Made by a program: the position numbers and the translations under genes. From Coptis chinensis (taxonomy: Eukaryota; Streptophyta; Magnoliopsida; Ranunculales; Ranunculaceae): 64,000 bases of DNA. Under the pieces are notes generated by a model, which worked only from the letters and a program-made list of their open reading frames with translations, was not told the DNA's origin and searched no databases. Of this stretch, positions 1 through 11,664 are shown one piece after another. Location of the stretch: assembly GCA_015680905.1 (NCBI GenBank), contig CM027384.1, positions 77,223,501-77,287,500 on the forward strand. Reading direction: 5' to 3'. The stretch's first letter is position 1; every line of letters begins with the position of its first letter.

Positions 1-312
1 TAAGCAGTAGTGAAATATAGAGGACACCACTTTTTCGTTTCTACCTTTTGTTCCGAGTCTATATTTTGCGTGTAACTCTGTTCCCTTCCCCTGTAAGTGT
101 TGTCAGAGGCTGGACACATACAGGAACTCTCCTTAGCGGCTTCCTTATAAGAGGGGAACTTCCCATTTGGTCAACTTTAGTGTAGTTTCTTATTTGATGT
201 CACTATTAAGATTTTCTCTCGCGTAAGACTCGGAAAAGACAAGAAAGAAAGAACACATAATCAGACTAAAAGGCAGCAAATTAGCCTATATAGTATGACC
301 AGCTTGATTAAT

Positions 313-398
313 GGAACTAACCGATGCAGGAAGTCACTACTTAGCACTAACCTTAGCAGTAGGAACTAACCGATGCAGGAAGTCACTACTTAGCACTA
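313..398. repeat. Short tandem duplication (37-bp unit)
   Basis: A 37-base unit beginning GGAACTAACCGATGCAGG occurs at 313-349 and again, apparently identical, at 362-398, with 12 bases between copies. It suggests a local duplication. The rest of 1-1500 shows no convincing gene; short open frames there look random. Confidence 0.8.
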
Positions 399-1302
399 GC
401 AACAGAAGGTTCTATTTACACAGCAGTAGTAGCTACCCTACAAGAAATGCATATATAAAGATAGCATTCACTATTCATATCTCCAACTCTAGCTCATCAT
501 TCAAGCTCTAACAAGACCTCAGCTTTAGCTCTGTTATCCTTGTTTCGAACATTTCCTGAAAGTCGACTACAAGTTATAAATCGAGGGGGAAGGCAGGTGA
601 AGTCCTTTCCTCTGGCGGCAATGCCCCTCGGATTTCATCGGAACTAGAAGGAGAATCAAAGGTAAGCCAAAGCTTTCCGCATAATGTCACTACCCGTTCT
701 CTATAAGCCATAGCTCCTCACTCTTCACTAACGCAACTATAGCTCCTAACTCTCCTCTACCTAGCTCCAACTCTCACTCGTCATAACAGTTTCGTTTCAT
801 TCTCTGTTGTAAACAAAATTTTAGTGAGCTTACGCTTGGGGCCCTCAGAGCTAATTAAAGCTTAGAATATAATGGAAAAGACTTGAGGGAAAAACATTAC
901 TTGGAAGCAAAATTGTAAAACATATGAGACCTACTAAAGTTCTAATTTTAAGGAAATATTTTGTACAACTTATATTTAACAACAGTTAGCAACACGAGGA
1001 ATTCATGACTGATTTCAGGATGGAAGAGCGGTTTTCAGGGAAAATAATTTATTGAAAAGTGGTCGTAGACCAAATTAAACCTAAAATGTTCTCTATGAAA
1101 GGGAAATACTTACCCATGTAATTTAACAGTTAACTGATAGAGCCCTTAATAGCTAGGCATATATGCTCCTAGAGCTGAGATGATTTGGCCCAGACAGGAC
1201 CATGAATTACTGAATTCCACTAGGCATCATGAAAAGAGAGGTCTTAAAGGGCAATAAAGTTTCCAGTTGGCTATCCAAGGGTAGGATGCACACCACCACG
1301 AC

Positions 1303-1432
1303 AAACTTAAGGATACTAAGAAGACTTGATGTTTAGAACATAAGGGCAGACTAAGAAGACTTGATGTTCAGAACAGACTTAAGGATACTAAGAAGACTTG
1401 ATGTTCAGAACAGACTTGATACTAAGAAGACT
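1303..1432. repeat. Minisatellite-like repeat, about 35-bp period
   Basis: The phrase ACTAAGAAGACTTGATGTT followed by (T/C)AGAACA occurs near 1315, 1350 and 1387, with a truncated copy near 1420. The copies differ only slightly, so the array looks fairly recent. No coding meaning is apparent. Confidence 0.7.
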
Positions 1433-1525
1433 TCACTGGGTAATGACATTAAATGCAAAACTGATCGGTTGGCCCCTGGAGTCCTCAGCAGAAGGGGTGC
1501 TGGTATCATGTGAAAGGAAAGAAAT

Positions 1526-1723
1526 TTGGCAGTGGTGGGAGTCTTAGTGACTAGACTTGGACAGGTTACTTCCTTTCAAGCCGAGTGTATTGCTATTGTT
1601 TTGGCAAAAATTGAGAAATCTTCAGAGATGCACTGGAATAGAATTTGGATAGAGGCGGATTCACATGCAGCAGTCAAAGCTTTTAATGGGAATGCCATTC
1701 CATGGACACTAAGAGCTAGATAG
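1526..1723 (+). pseudogene. Orphan RNase H-like (RVT_3) fragment of a retroelement
   Basis: A 65-residue open stretch contains QVTSFQAECIAIVLAKIE, then WIEADSHAAVKAFN and IPWTLRAR. This order matches the middle of the plant RNase H-like RVT_3 domain, in which the E of the AEC segment and the D of the E/D-S segment belong to the catalytic acidic set. The N-terminal strand with the first Asp and the C-terminal part are missing, and no reverse transcriptase was seen nearby. It is most simply a leftover of a non-LTR retrotransposon or of a host gene of this domain family. Confidence 0.6.
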
Positions 1724-3033
1724 ATGCAAGCAACTAGGAACATACAGGACTGGAAGTTATTTACTCGGCTTTTCTATAACTTTGCCCCTGTTTTATTCTC
1801 CATTTTGATTGTCCATAAAATTATGGGCAAATTATTGTCACTTAAGTAGTACCATCCCTTCCACATCAACAAGAGCCTCTACTACCTTTACAAAGACTCT
1901 CTTTCTCTTTGGTCCATCTGGCCTGAAAGAGTGAAGGCCATTACAAACAGCTCCGAAGGGATCAGCGCCCGCTTGTCCTGAAGGCTAACATCATTAGCCC
2001 CGACTCACGAGGCTTAATTGTTCTTCGAACGATAAGTAGCTCTAGACCCTGACCCAAGAAGTTGTAATCAATCCAACTTTTAGCTGATGTCATAGTAGAA
2101 GAATTGGAGTTTATCCTTCATTCATGGCGTCCACACATTTTACAAATGACCATTCTAAAACTTGAAAAGCTAAGTTTATTTGCACCTTCAATAGGAATTT
2201 CTGTTGTAGAACCACTTACCAAGTCCCTCAACTACCCCCTCGTTCTAGTACCGAAAAATATTCCAAATATGTAGTATACCAAAAGGTAAAACATAGCCCT
2301 AACGGAGTCTATTCTTCTCACTTTTTCCAATTGTAGGTTAAGAACTCAACCTCGTGAAAAGGAAGACTAAGAAAAAAACAGTAGTAGAGGTTCCACTACA
2401 TTTTTATTTTCCTTTTTAGATAGAAAATTACTGGGTAATGTTCACAGCCGTCATAAGTTACACATACCAGCAGCGCCAAGCGCATTGACACTATCTGGAT
2501 GAGTTTTTCAAGTAAACCCAGTGCTATTAGGTTAATTAGCATAGACAAGCATCTGAGCCTCCGCTAAATGGTGTATGTGAACTGATACTAAAAGTACCAC
2601 TACGCTTTGGTAGACTCGACTTGAATGGAAAGTTCTTCACAAAGAGCTTCTCATGTTAACCTGTTCAGGAGTACAAACATCAATGTCATTGCCGTATACG
2701 ATGAAAATATCAAACATCAACGGCTTCTACAAATCAATCAGTCCAACTTCGGAAACTCCTATTGGTGGACTTAAAAGAAAAAAACATTTAATGAAAGTCA
2801 CAAGAAAGACCGCTTGACTTATACTAGAGTATGGTAGCAATTAGAATCCAACTGAACTATTTCTTCTTCCTACCACCAGCTTTTGATTTCCGGAATATTT
2901 AGCCCCGTATTCTTTCTTGAGCGACTCCGAAATAGTAGGTCGGATACAGAATCTATTATATTTGGAACGAAGAGACAGAATATAAAAACAACTAATCATT
3001 AGTATGAAAATGAGAATGAAAAAAGCAAAAATG
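1724..3033. other. Intergenic stretch without recognisable gene
   Basis: No homology I recognise in either strand. A 66-codon open frame on the minus strand (2841-3041) starts with a hydrophobic segment but has no neighbours or family resemblance to support it. Confidence 0.4.
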
Positions 3034-3045
3034 AATACCAAATTA

Positions 3046-3167
3046 CTAAAGAGACTACCAAATTACTATGACTAAAGAGACTACCAAATTACTATGAATA
3101 TCTAGCAAGCGTCTAGACTCGTGAGACTCGCCCCCAGACTATGACTAAAGAGACTACCAAATTACTA
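3046..3167. repeat. Three direct copies of a 23-bp unit
   Basis: The unit CTAAAGAGACTACCAAATTA plus CTA is found at 3046-3068, 3072-3094 and 3145-3167. The third copy is set apart by about 50 unrelated bases. It lies just downstream of the CACTA TNPA-like gene, where such elements often carry subterminal repeats, but membership of the element is not proven. Confidence 0.7.
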
Positions 3168-3329
3168 CCCACACCCGCACCCGGTAGAAAATCCAGCAGA
3201 AAGTAAGAGCACATGGGCTGACTTCACAATTATCCATAAATGCTTGTTAACAAAAATGAATGCTTGTTAACCATAAATGAATACAATTATCCTAAACTAA
3301 TCAAACTAACAAAAATAAGTTATCCTAAC

Positions 3330-3951
3330 CTGAAATTTTGGTGTCAGTCTTGACTTCACAAATCTTTCCCAATCTTCCTGTCTAATATTTTTCTTGTGTT
3401 TTTTAGGCGGCTTCAAAAGCTTTTCAGGTTGGTCTTTGTAGGGAGTGATATAGTACCTAGTCAACCGACTCTTGAATTCTTTCCATTTCTCACCAATATC
3501 TGAGACAACACCCTTCTTTTCGTCTTCTGTCAAGTTGAATTTGGCCTATAAAAAAAGAATAAGCTATAAAGTTACAATAACCTAAAACTAATTAGACAAT
3601 TAATAGTACAACTGGAGCTATTTACCTTTATAGTATCCCATAACAAGTCTCTCACTTCATCTCCGACATCATGCCAATTTTCATAATCAACAATAGAGAT
3701 TCGGGACTCTGCTAACAAACCTGAGTAGCTTGCCAAATCCTTTCCGCCTTCCCCTATACGTTGACTATCTTCATTGTATTGAACATTCAATAGTTCACCC
3801 TCTCTCATTTTTTTATCCTTTTGCATTGAACTGCTCCTCTTCCTGTCCTTTCTACACTTGAATCTTGTGTATTGTTAACTTCCATTGGTGTATCGGAAGT
3901 CTCGTCAACTCCCATATCTAAATCAGAATCAGAATTCTCTCTTGGATCCAT
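3330..3951 (-). pseudogene. TNPA-like plant transposase_24 gene of CACTA 1
   Basis: The likely start codon is at 3949-3951, giving an acidic N-terminus (MDPRENSDSDLD). A frameshift near 3810-3830 moves the reading into the frame holding SRISIVDYENWHDVGDEVRD. A probable intron follows between the exons at about 3626-3826 and 3330-3545. The second exon has KWKEFKSRLTRYY, KLLKPPKKHKK and DWERFVKSRLTPKFQ. This WREFKSxL ... W..FV.SRLT pattern is typical of the plant transposase Ptta/En/Spm (Transposase_24) family, the DNA-binding companion of the CACTA transposase. The C-terminal half is not visible. The frameshift means it is not functional as written. Confidence 0.7.
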
Positions 3952-4449
3952 ACTGATTTCCTATATACTGAGTATAGACATGAAGACTTTAACCAATAAC
4001 AACATATGAAATAAGCTAGGTATCAATAACTTGGACAATATTAATTAAACAATAATAAGAGAAATGATCATCCATAACATGAATTAAAGTATTAAGTCAA
4101 ATATAAATATCAAAGTAGGTATGAATTCACATTTAATAACAATATTCAATAGTCAAATAATAAAGGAACAAACTTGTTCAAACATCCCTATAGGAAGAAA
4201 AAAATCATAACATGCTCTAACTTAATCGTTAGAGGTAGGGTCGACATAAGTCCCCTCACAATCTACACGCCAAGATAAGATGATAATTGATGCACTGAAC
4301 TAAGGAAGTCGACATCCGGAAAGACTTTACTACTTGTATGATCTAGCTCATCCTCATTCCCTTCCTCAAGGTAGTCTCTTTTCGAGTCCTCAAAGCTATT
4401 GACCATTTTGGATCGAGTTGGTCGGTACATAAAAGACTTGCTTGGCCTG

Positions 4450-7400
4450 AGAGGCCATCACAAAAGGGTCTTCCTTATGTCCAATTCTACCAAGGTCAAT
4501 GAAGTGAAACCCAAATCGTCTACTTTGATGCCATTTTTGTTGTCAACCCAAATACACTTAAATACCGGACTTTGAGTACCGGATAGTCGAAAGCAACCAT
4601 ATCTCTCGTTATAACACCGTAGTAACCCATTTCTAAAACAACGGGTTCTTATCCTTGGCACTAGAAATTTGCACTTTGTTGTTTATTAAACCCACATCAC
4701 TGTTTTGGTTTACTAGTGAAGCTTCATAATCTTTCGTATGAAAATGGTATCCATCAATAACATAGCCTGAACACTTTAGAACGTCTCGACGAGGTCCTTG
4801 AGCTATAACTTTCGTGGTGTTTGAAAAGTTTGTTACCGTAATGCTTTGCCTCCTCCTTAACCTGATTATCCAAGTTATCTAAGAATCTTAGTCGAATTTA
4901 GCAAAGTTGTATTAGATGTAAAATAATTTCAGATAATCTTACCCTTTGACGAATCCAATAAATGAATGTGCGAGTGTGCTCATCTTGATACCATTTGGCT
5001 GACTTAAGAGGATAAGTAAGCTTTAGGTGTTCCATATGCTTCCTATCAAGTTAAGAAAAAAACTTGGTCACCATTATCTGTCTAGGTGAAATAAGGAAAA
5101 ACAAAATCCTATACTAATGTACTCGATATAAGGTTGAACGTCATTAGTGTTTGCCAAAACACATTGATGAGCTTGCTCCCAAGTCTTCTCGTCGACTTCA
5201 ACAACATTCATACCACCAAGAGGCTTTCCATTAGAAATTGTATTTTCTTTCTCCGTATCATTAGTATCCATGTTTCTAACTGATGGGACTCCCACTGCAT
5301 TCACTCCAGATAAGTACTCGCTAAGAAACTCAACAGCTTCTTCAAGGATATAATTTTCAGCAATGCATCCTTCTGGACGATTTCGATTCCGCACGTAGCC
5401 CTTTAGTATTTTCATGAACCTAATATTCAAAAAGTAACAAAAAAAGAGAAAATACAAACAAACAAACAAACAAACAAACAATCAAATTGATGAAGCTTTA
5501 CTGAATTATTGAAAGTAGTTAATTCAATTTTCTGTGTACTTGCCTCTCAAATGGATACATCCAACGAAAAATCTTACCGCCCACAAAGCTCAACCTCCCT
5601 TATAAGATGAACAGATAGATGCACCATGACGTCAAAGAACGATGGTGGAAAGTACATTTCCAATAGACATAAAGTGAGGACCAAATTGTCTTGAATTTCC
5701 TTTAATTTGGACACATCCACTACTTTGGTGCAAAGAGAGTTGAAAAAGAAACACAACCGAGTGATGGTATACCTCACGTGCTTTGGCAACACTGATCGTA
5801 TTGCCACAGGAAGAAGTTGCTGCATTAATATGTGACAGTCATGAGACTTGAGACCATACACTTTTAGATCTTGCATCGACACGCGGTGTCTAAAATGTGA
5901 AGAATATCCATCTGGCACTTTGAGTTCACGCAAAGTGTTGCAAACTGTTACTTTCTCAGCTCTAGATAACGTATGACATGCTGGTGGAAGATAAGTCCTA
6001 TTTCCCCTTTTATCTGGTGCAAGTTCCTTCCTCATCTCCATTTCTAAGAGGTCTAGGCGACTTTTGAGGTCATCTTTTGTCTTGTACTTAATGTTAAGTA
6101 GTGTGCCGATGATGCTATCACAAATATTTTTCTCAATATGCATGACATCAAAGTTGTGTCGCACAAGCAAGAATTCCCAATATTCAAGCTCAAAAAATAT
6201 GGATATCTTCTTCCAATATTTACCACTTTAATTCTCATCAGAAGTGCTAGGCTGCTTCTCTCGTGTTTGTGACTCTTCATTGGATGCCTTTGACTTCTTT
6301 CTTGATGTTTTTAGCTTTAGAATCACCAGCTTTGGTTTCCCCCATCTAACTTTCATCCCTTTGAGCTTCTCTGAAATCACCTCTCCAGTTAACGGGTCTG
6401 GATGTGATCTTAACTCTTGCTGACCATTAAACGCCTTCCTTTGCCTTCAATAACGATAATTTTTTGGAAGGAACTTTCTATGGGACTGATATATGTTTTT
6501 ATTCTAGTGTTTCAATCTTGTAGAATCAGTTTTCTCACCACATATTGGACAAGCAAGATATCCCTTGACACTACACCCAGCTAAATTTCCAAGAGCAGGA
6601 AAATCATTGACCGTCCACAGTAGAACAACCCTTAATGTAAAAGATTCTTGCTTGTAGGCATCATAAACCTCCACACCAGATTCCAAAGAGCACAGAATCT
6701 TCAATTAAAGGTCTAAGGTAAACATCAATATCATTACCAGGTTGCCGAGGACCTGATATCAACATTGTCAGCATCAGAAATTTTCTCTTCATACATAACC
6801 ATGGCGGAAGATTGTAAGTGATCAACATAACCGCCCCGAAGAACTATGCCTAGAGCTGAGATTACTATGTGGATTGATCCCATCTGTCGAAAAGAGCAAG
6901 TCGCAGATTTCTTGGATCTTCAAATAACTCGGCCACCTTTTATCAACCTCTTTCCATGCTGGAGAATCTGCTGGATGACGCATTTGACCATCAACTTCTA
7001 CTCTTCTATCTGCATGCCATACCAAATCCTTTGATGTCTGAGCGGATTGAAACATCTTTGCAAACCTTGGGAGAGGTGGAAAGTACCACAAAACTTTCGC
7101 AGGTGCTTTACCCTTATTTTCCTGATATCTCGACGTTCCACAAGTTGGACAACTAGTTAAATCCTTGTACTCATCTCCTATGTAAAGTATGCAATCATTG
7201 GGACATGCATGTATTTTTTGAACTTCCATTCCAAACGTAGACAAAATATTTCTAGCTTTGGTTATGGATTGTGGCACTTCGTTATTATCCAGCAACATTT
7301 TTCCCAACACCTTCAATAGCTTGGTAAAACTCGTGTCTGACCACCCACTACTGGCTTTCAAGTTGAACAATTCCACAAGGGATGATAACTTTGTATAGCT

Positions 7401-7827
7401 TTTGCAACCTTTGTACAAAGGTTTCTCAAAGATCTTCAAGCGATTTACAAAGCTTTTCGTGATTCCCCGTGAAACTCTCATATGCATCATTAACCATTCT
7501 AACCGTGTCCCCAAAATCACATGGGGTTTCCATATCAAAGTCTTGACGTGGAGGTCCATCGCGTGTTGACACCGGGACTTTCCAATCGTGAGGCTTTTCC
7601 CCCATGCCATATCCACGCTTCGTAACTTTTTTCAAAACCAACATGAAACGGATGATCCCCGATATCGTCCAAACTCGATGCAAGTGGTTCCCACAATTAA
7701 GGCATGGGCATCTTATGAAATTAAGATTGTCGGGCCTGCATGCTCTCCAAAGACATTTTATAAAATACTTGACCCCTTCCTCAGATTCATCGAAAAGTCT
7801 ATCCATAGTCATCCAAGGCTTATCCAT
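4450..7827 (-). pseudogene. TNP2-type CACTA transposase, broken by frameshifts and stops
   Basis: Domain order from the start at about 7827 downwards: a Transposase-associated domain (MDKPWMTMDRLFDESEEGVKY, then CPCLNCGN) at 7430-7827; the tnp2 domain with CPNDCILYIGDEYKDLTSCPTCGTSRY and WHADRRVEVDGQMRHPADSP at 6840-7430; a further tnp2 piece (ALGNLAGCSVKGYLACPICGE) at 6504-6704; DUF4218 (HNFDVMHIEKNICDSIIGTL, LKVYGLKSHDCHILMQQLLP) at 5574-6220; LKGYVRNRNRPEGCIAE at 5074-5440; and DUF4216 (VFKCIWVDNKNGIKVDDLGF) near 4458-4600. This is the full domain series of plant CACTA transposases. Frameshifts near 7430 and 6830, several stops around 6230-6500 and the decayed 4600-5000 section make it inactive. 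It would have cut and joined element ends at the CACTA termini. Confidence 0.9.
5455..5480. repeat. (CAAA)n simple repeat
   Basis: Six to seven copies of a CAAA tetranucleotide interrupt the decayed transposase gene between the DUF4218 region and the adjacent exon. Confidence 0.8.
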
Positions 7828-8285
7828 ACTCAATGTCAGAAATTCAATACACAAGTACTACATACACATGAAAAAAAAAAGGTGATTAAGCAAGATAAAA
7901 TCATGTAATTCATAGATTTTGGCTCAATCTGGTGGTTGAAGCAAATACAAACATACAATATAACCCTGTACTAATTAACCTAAGGTGCCAAAAGTGTAGC
8001 GTGGGAATGGATTTAGGCATATGAATGGGGAAATTCCTACTTTCCTTACATGTGCCCGGCCATCCACCTAGATACTTGGTAGACTAAAATGAAATAGTTA
8101 AGTGTCGCATTAAGATTAGGGTCTTGATACTAGAAATTCCTAGCAATCATAATATTCAGTACCCTAACTTTGCAAAAGAAACACACACACACAATCAACA
8201 AATTGAAAGCTAGTAATTTTTTTACCGTTGAGTACATGTTTATCTATTTGTCAGCTCAAATCACGATCAGCTAGGCGTTCCTACC

Positions 8286-8668
8286 CAATATATCAATCAA
8301 CAATAAGCAAACTTGCAAACTAATAGTAAAACAACATGCATAAGAGCTTCTAAAATCAGTTTATGTACGAGAACAGTCTCCATCTCTTACTCATTCAGTC
8401 AAACACCTTAAGCCACTAACAAAAACCATAAACATGAACTGCCAAGCCACTATACAAACAACTACATGCCATCACTAGGCCAATATATCAATTAACAATA
8501 AGCAAACTTGCAAACTAAAAATAAAACAACAGGCATAAGTTTCTAAAACCAGTTTATGTACGAGAACAGTCTCCATATCTTATTCTTTTAGTCAAACACC
8601 TTAAGCCACTAAGAAAATTTGTAAATGCCAGGCCACTATATAGGCAACTACATGCCATCACCAGGCCA
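8286..8668. repeat. Two-copy tandem repeat, 195-bp period
   Basis: The sequence starting CAATATATCAAT at 8286 recurs at 8481, and the similarity (roughly 90% by eye) continues through TTTATGTACGAGAACAGTCT and AACACCTTAAGCCACTAA to about 8668. It lies in the long untranslated 5' part of CACTA 1, upstream of the transposase start. The remainder of 7900-11290 shows no gene. Confidence 0.8.
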
Positions 8669-11664
8669 TTACAAGTTTTACCAGGCTACTAAAAGGCAAA
8701 TATTTGGTGAGAGCTAAAACCTTGCTAAACCTTTCATTGGACCACATTTTGACGCATCGAGACAGTGCTATGGGATTTCATATAATTTTGGGACCTCACA
8801 TGGAATTCAATGAAAAATATCCCCAAGCAGTTCAGTGAATTATAATTTGAGGAATGCAAACACCTGATCAATGCACCTACTATATTGGGGGAAAAAAGCA
8901 CTAAACACACGGCAGGCAGTGTGATACAAAATCTATTCGAATGATTCGCTCAAATCCTTCTGGAGTTCTGACAAACAGTAACGATTTTCTTAAGGTGATT
9001 CAATTGAAAGTACTAGCCTACTAGGAATAACTTAGTGATTCTAATAGCTGAGTATATTTACATTCCCCCCACCCCACCTCTTTTACAAGTTTAGTATCAA
9101 CCAAAGGATTTTTTGGTTAGCAAGATCCCCTAATTGTACAAGTTTTATCAGGCTCTGGTAAGGAGGAAAACAATGTCCGCTTTCATCTATCTGCTCAAGA
9201 CAGTACATGGGCTGATGCATTGTAGACCGATAATGATTTTGGTAGAACCAAATGAGCACAAAGGTGGAAAATAGATGTAAAAAAAAATGGACTAGGCCAT
9301 CGGTTCATCTACATTATATTCACAAGACTATACGTCCATTTCAAGCCAAGTTACCTTCTTCCGCATTTCTTAGGTCTTTGATTGTATTTTAAGTACTTGA
9401 CCCATCGATGTTGGTAGGCACACCTGTGAACTGCCCGTAGTAATTTGGTGAGTATAGGTGGTCGTTCTCGTACATTGTCATTGACTATCAAAAGAATCGC
9501 CAGGTTTATCATCTTCTTTGCATACCAAGTTACCTACATTCTACAAATGCTTTGAAGCCTTCATCTTTTCAACTAGAAAATTGGTGTAGCATACTGCATC
9601 CCCGCATATAACCTCAAAACCACTCACTTTATGTTTCACTTTTCAAAGGTCGATAGAGACGACACATTACACATCTACTTAGTTAGATCCGGTAAGTAGG
9701 TAACCACCATTGTACTTATTCTCACAGTACTTGCCATGAAAATTTAGAATGAAGCTCAGGAAGGCAAGACATGGGCTTTAGTCCAACAGTTATTGTTAAG
9801 GCTTGTTATTTCGGTTTGGGATACACATTGGTTTTCAGTGAAATCCGAATGCTGTAAATATTTAGGTTACTTGTATGGATATGGGCTGAGCACTAAACTA
9901 TGGACCTAGTCGAGTCTGTGAGACTGTGAGTACTGGGTAAGTACTAAGTTGAATTCAGCACCTCTAGAAAGCCAATCCCTCATAACCCATGTGAAGGGGA
10001 TCGTGCCATGGCAGAGTGATCCGCACAAGCCCTCTGGGGATCAGCTATTCAAAGCATCAAAAAAGCTAGGACTACCACAAAAATCCTTTTCTTTGTATGT
10101 AGGATTCTTGGCCTCCAATAGAAGGGTCGAATTTTGTTAGAAAAGCACATATATTGGAACCATTAAGACCATTCACTGGAGAAGCGCGGGGCTGGTCACT
10201 TAATTTTTTCTCAGGTTTTGTATCAAGTATCCGCAAGAAGAATTAAAAATTTCCTATAATAAAAGCATTGTCCTTTAAATTTTTGTTTTGATTTTGTGAA
10301 GCCTAGAAAACACTAAACAACTGGGAAAAGGCATTGCCACATAGACATTCCATCTTGGGGAAATCCTGTACAACACTCCCGACAATGGCTATCTCTTGAC
10401 AGTGTCCAAGACAAGTCCATATATGCAGATCGCAAAACAATCTGGTATTATGATCTCCACGACTCCATCTAGACTAAATCACCCCCTACAACCCTTGTTT
10501 GATATCAACATGCATTTGTTGGACGCTAGAAATACCCGTGCAAAAAATATAACTAGGAACTTTAAACACACATCACACAGAAACGTTAAAGGTTAAATGA
10601 TTCGATATACACGTAACCATATAAGAAATGAATGTCAAAAAGTATGTATAGGTTCTTATGGACATGATTTTGTTTTTGTTTGTTGTGTTTTTTTACAGTA
10701 CTAGAATTCTGAGACACGATCGAACATACCCCTCTCCCCCTACGATCATGCTCCTTCTTTGCAACATAAAGAAAATTAAAAATATAAAATAAACATCAAC
10801 TAAACAGGTGAAGAACAATAGCGAGGGAAATCTTTTTTTTTTAAACATCAAAAGAAAAGATTAAGCAAAGTTAAACCTAAACCACAACAGAACATAATCT
10901 ATCTACTCTCCGATTTTTTTCAAGTCCCATAACAAGTCTGCAATGTTTACACTAAAATCCCCAAATTTTAGAGTCCAAATTTTGCAAAGAAAAATTGGAA
11001 AGAAATATTTTTGTGAACCCTATCAACAACTACCAATGATATAAAGCAAAAACAATTACTTTACAGCCAAAGTTGAATTTAAATAGAGCAGAAAGCAATT
11101 ACTTGATAGCCGAAATTGGAGAGAGCTGTAGAATAAAATCACTACTATTCGGATGCTTTACTGGCGATAGAAGTTGAAGAAGAACCCTAGTGGACGATAG
11201 AAAGTAAGGAAAAAAGAGAGACCGATAGAATTTTAGAGAAAGTCTTGGAAGTTAGAAGTTTTGAGAGTCTTGGAAGTTGAAAAGAGTAAGTTTTAGCGCC
11301 AGACGGTTTTTGGCCACTTTCTAAATATTAATTTTTCTTTGGGCGTGTGGTTTTCATAGACCGACTTTGTCCACAGTATGCTTATATTTTTGCACAACAT
11401 TAGCCACTTTTTTGTTTAAATGGTGGGGTATATGAACATCAAAATACAAATTAGGCGATATTGGTTTGTTCCGTGGTATATGAGATACTATATACCACTG
11501 TTTTACGAGATTAGTGGCATTTGCTTTTATCGTAATTAGAAAAGGCCGGTATTCTTACCGTGGCATATGACTATTAGCCACTGTTATTAGGGAAATAGTG
11601 GTATATACGCTTATATACGCTTTGACCGCTACCGTGGCTAATGAGCATTTATGTAGTAGTGATT

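Larger units (their letters stand above)
3330..11661 (-). mobile_element. CACTA (En/Spm) DNA transposon 1, right terminus defined
   Basis: The element reads right to left. Its 5' terminus ends at 11661: on the minus strand it starts CACTACTACATAAATGCTCA, the standard CACTA terminus. The last 370 bases (about 11290-11661) hold subterminal repeats such as GTGGTATAT, TTAGCCAC and GTGGCTAATG in both orientations. Inside are a TNP2-type transposase gene and a TNPA-like gene, both broken. The first three outer bases at the right are ATT, but no matching ATT+CACTA end was found leftwards to position 1, so the left end is either outside the window, deleted or mutated. The start given is only the end of the last recognised coding exon. 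Confidence 0.85.

Noticed and set aside
1-12. GCAGTAGTG at the very start, resembling an inverted CACTA end
   Set aside because: Too short and at the edge; no subterminal repeats or partner end could be matched to it.
467-500. ATT followed by CACTATTCAT as the left end of CACTA 1
   Set aside because: Only five bases agree with the right terminus CACTACTACATAAA and no subterminal repeats follow.
2841-3041. 66-codon minus-strand frame with a hydrophobic N-terminus
   Set aside because: No family resemblance, no regulatory context and overlaps the start of a direct-repeat array.
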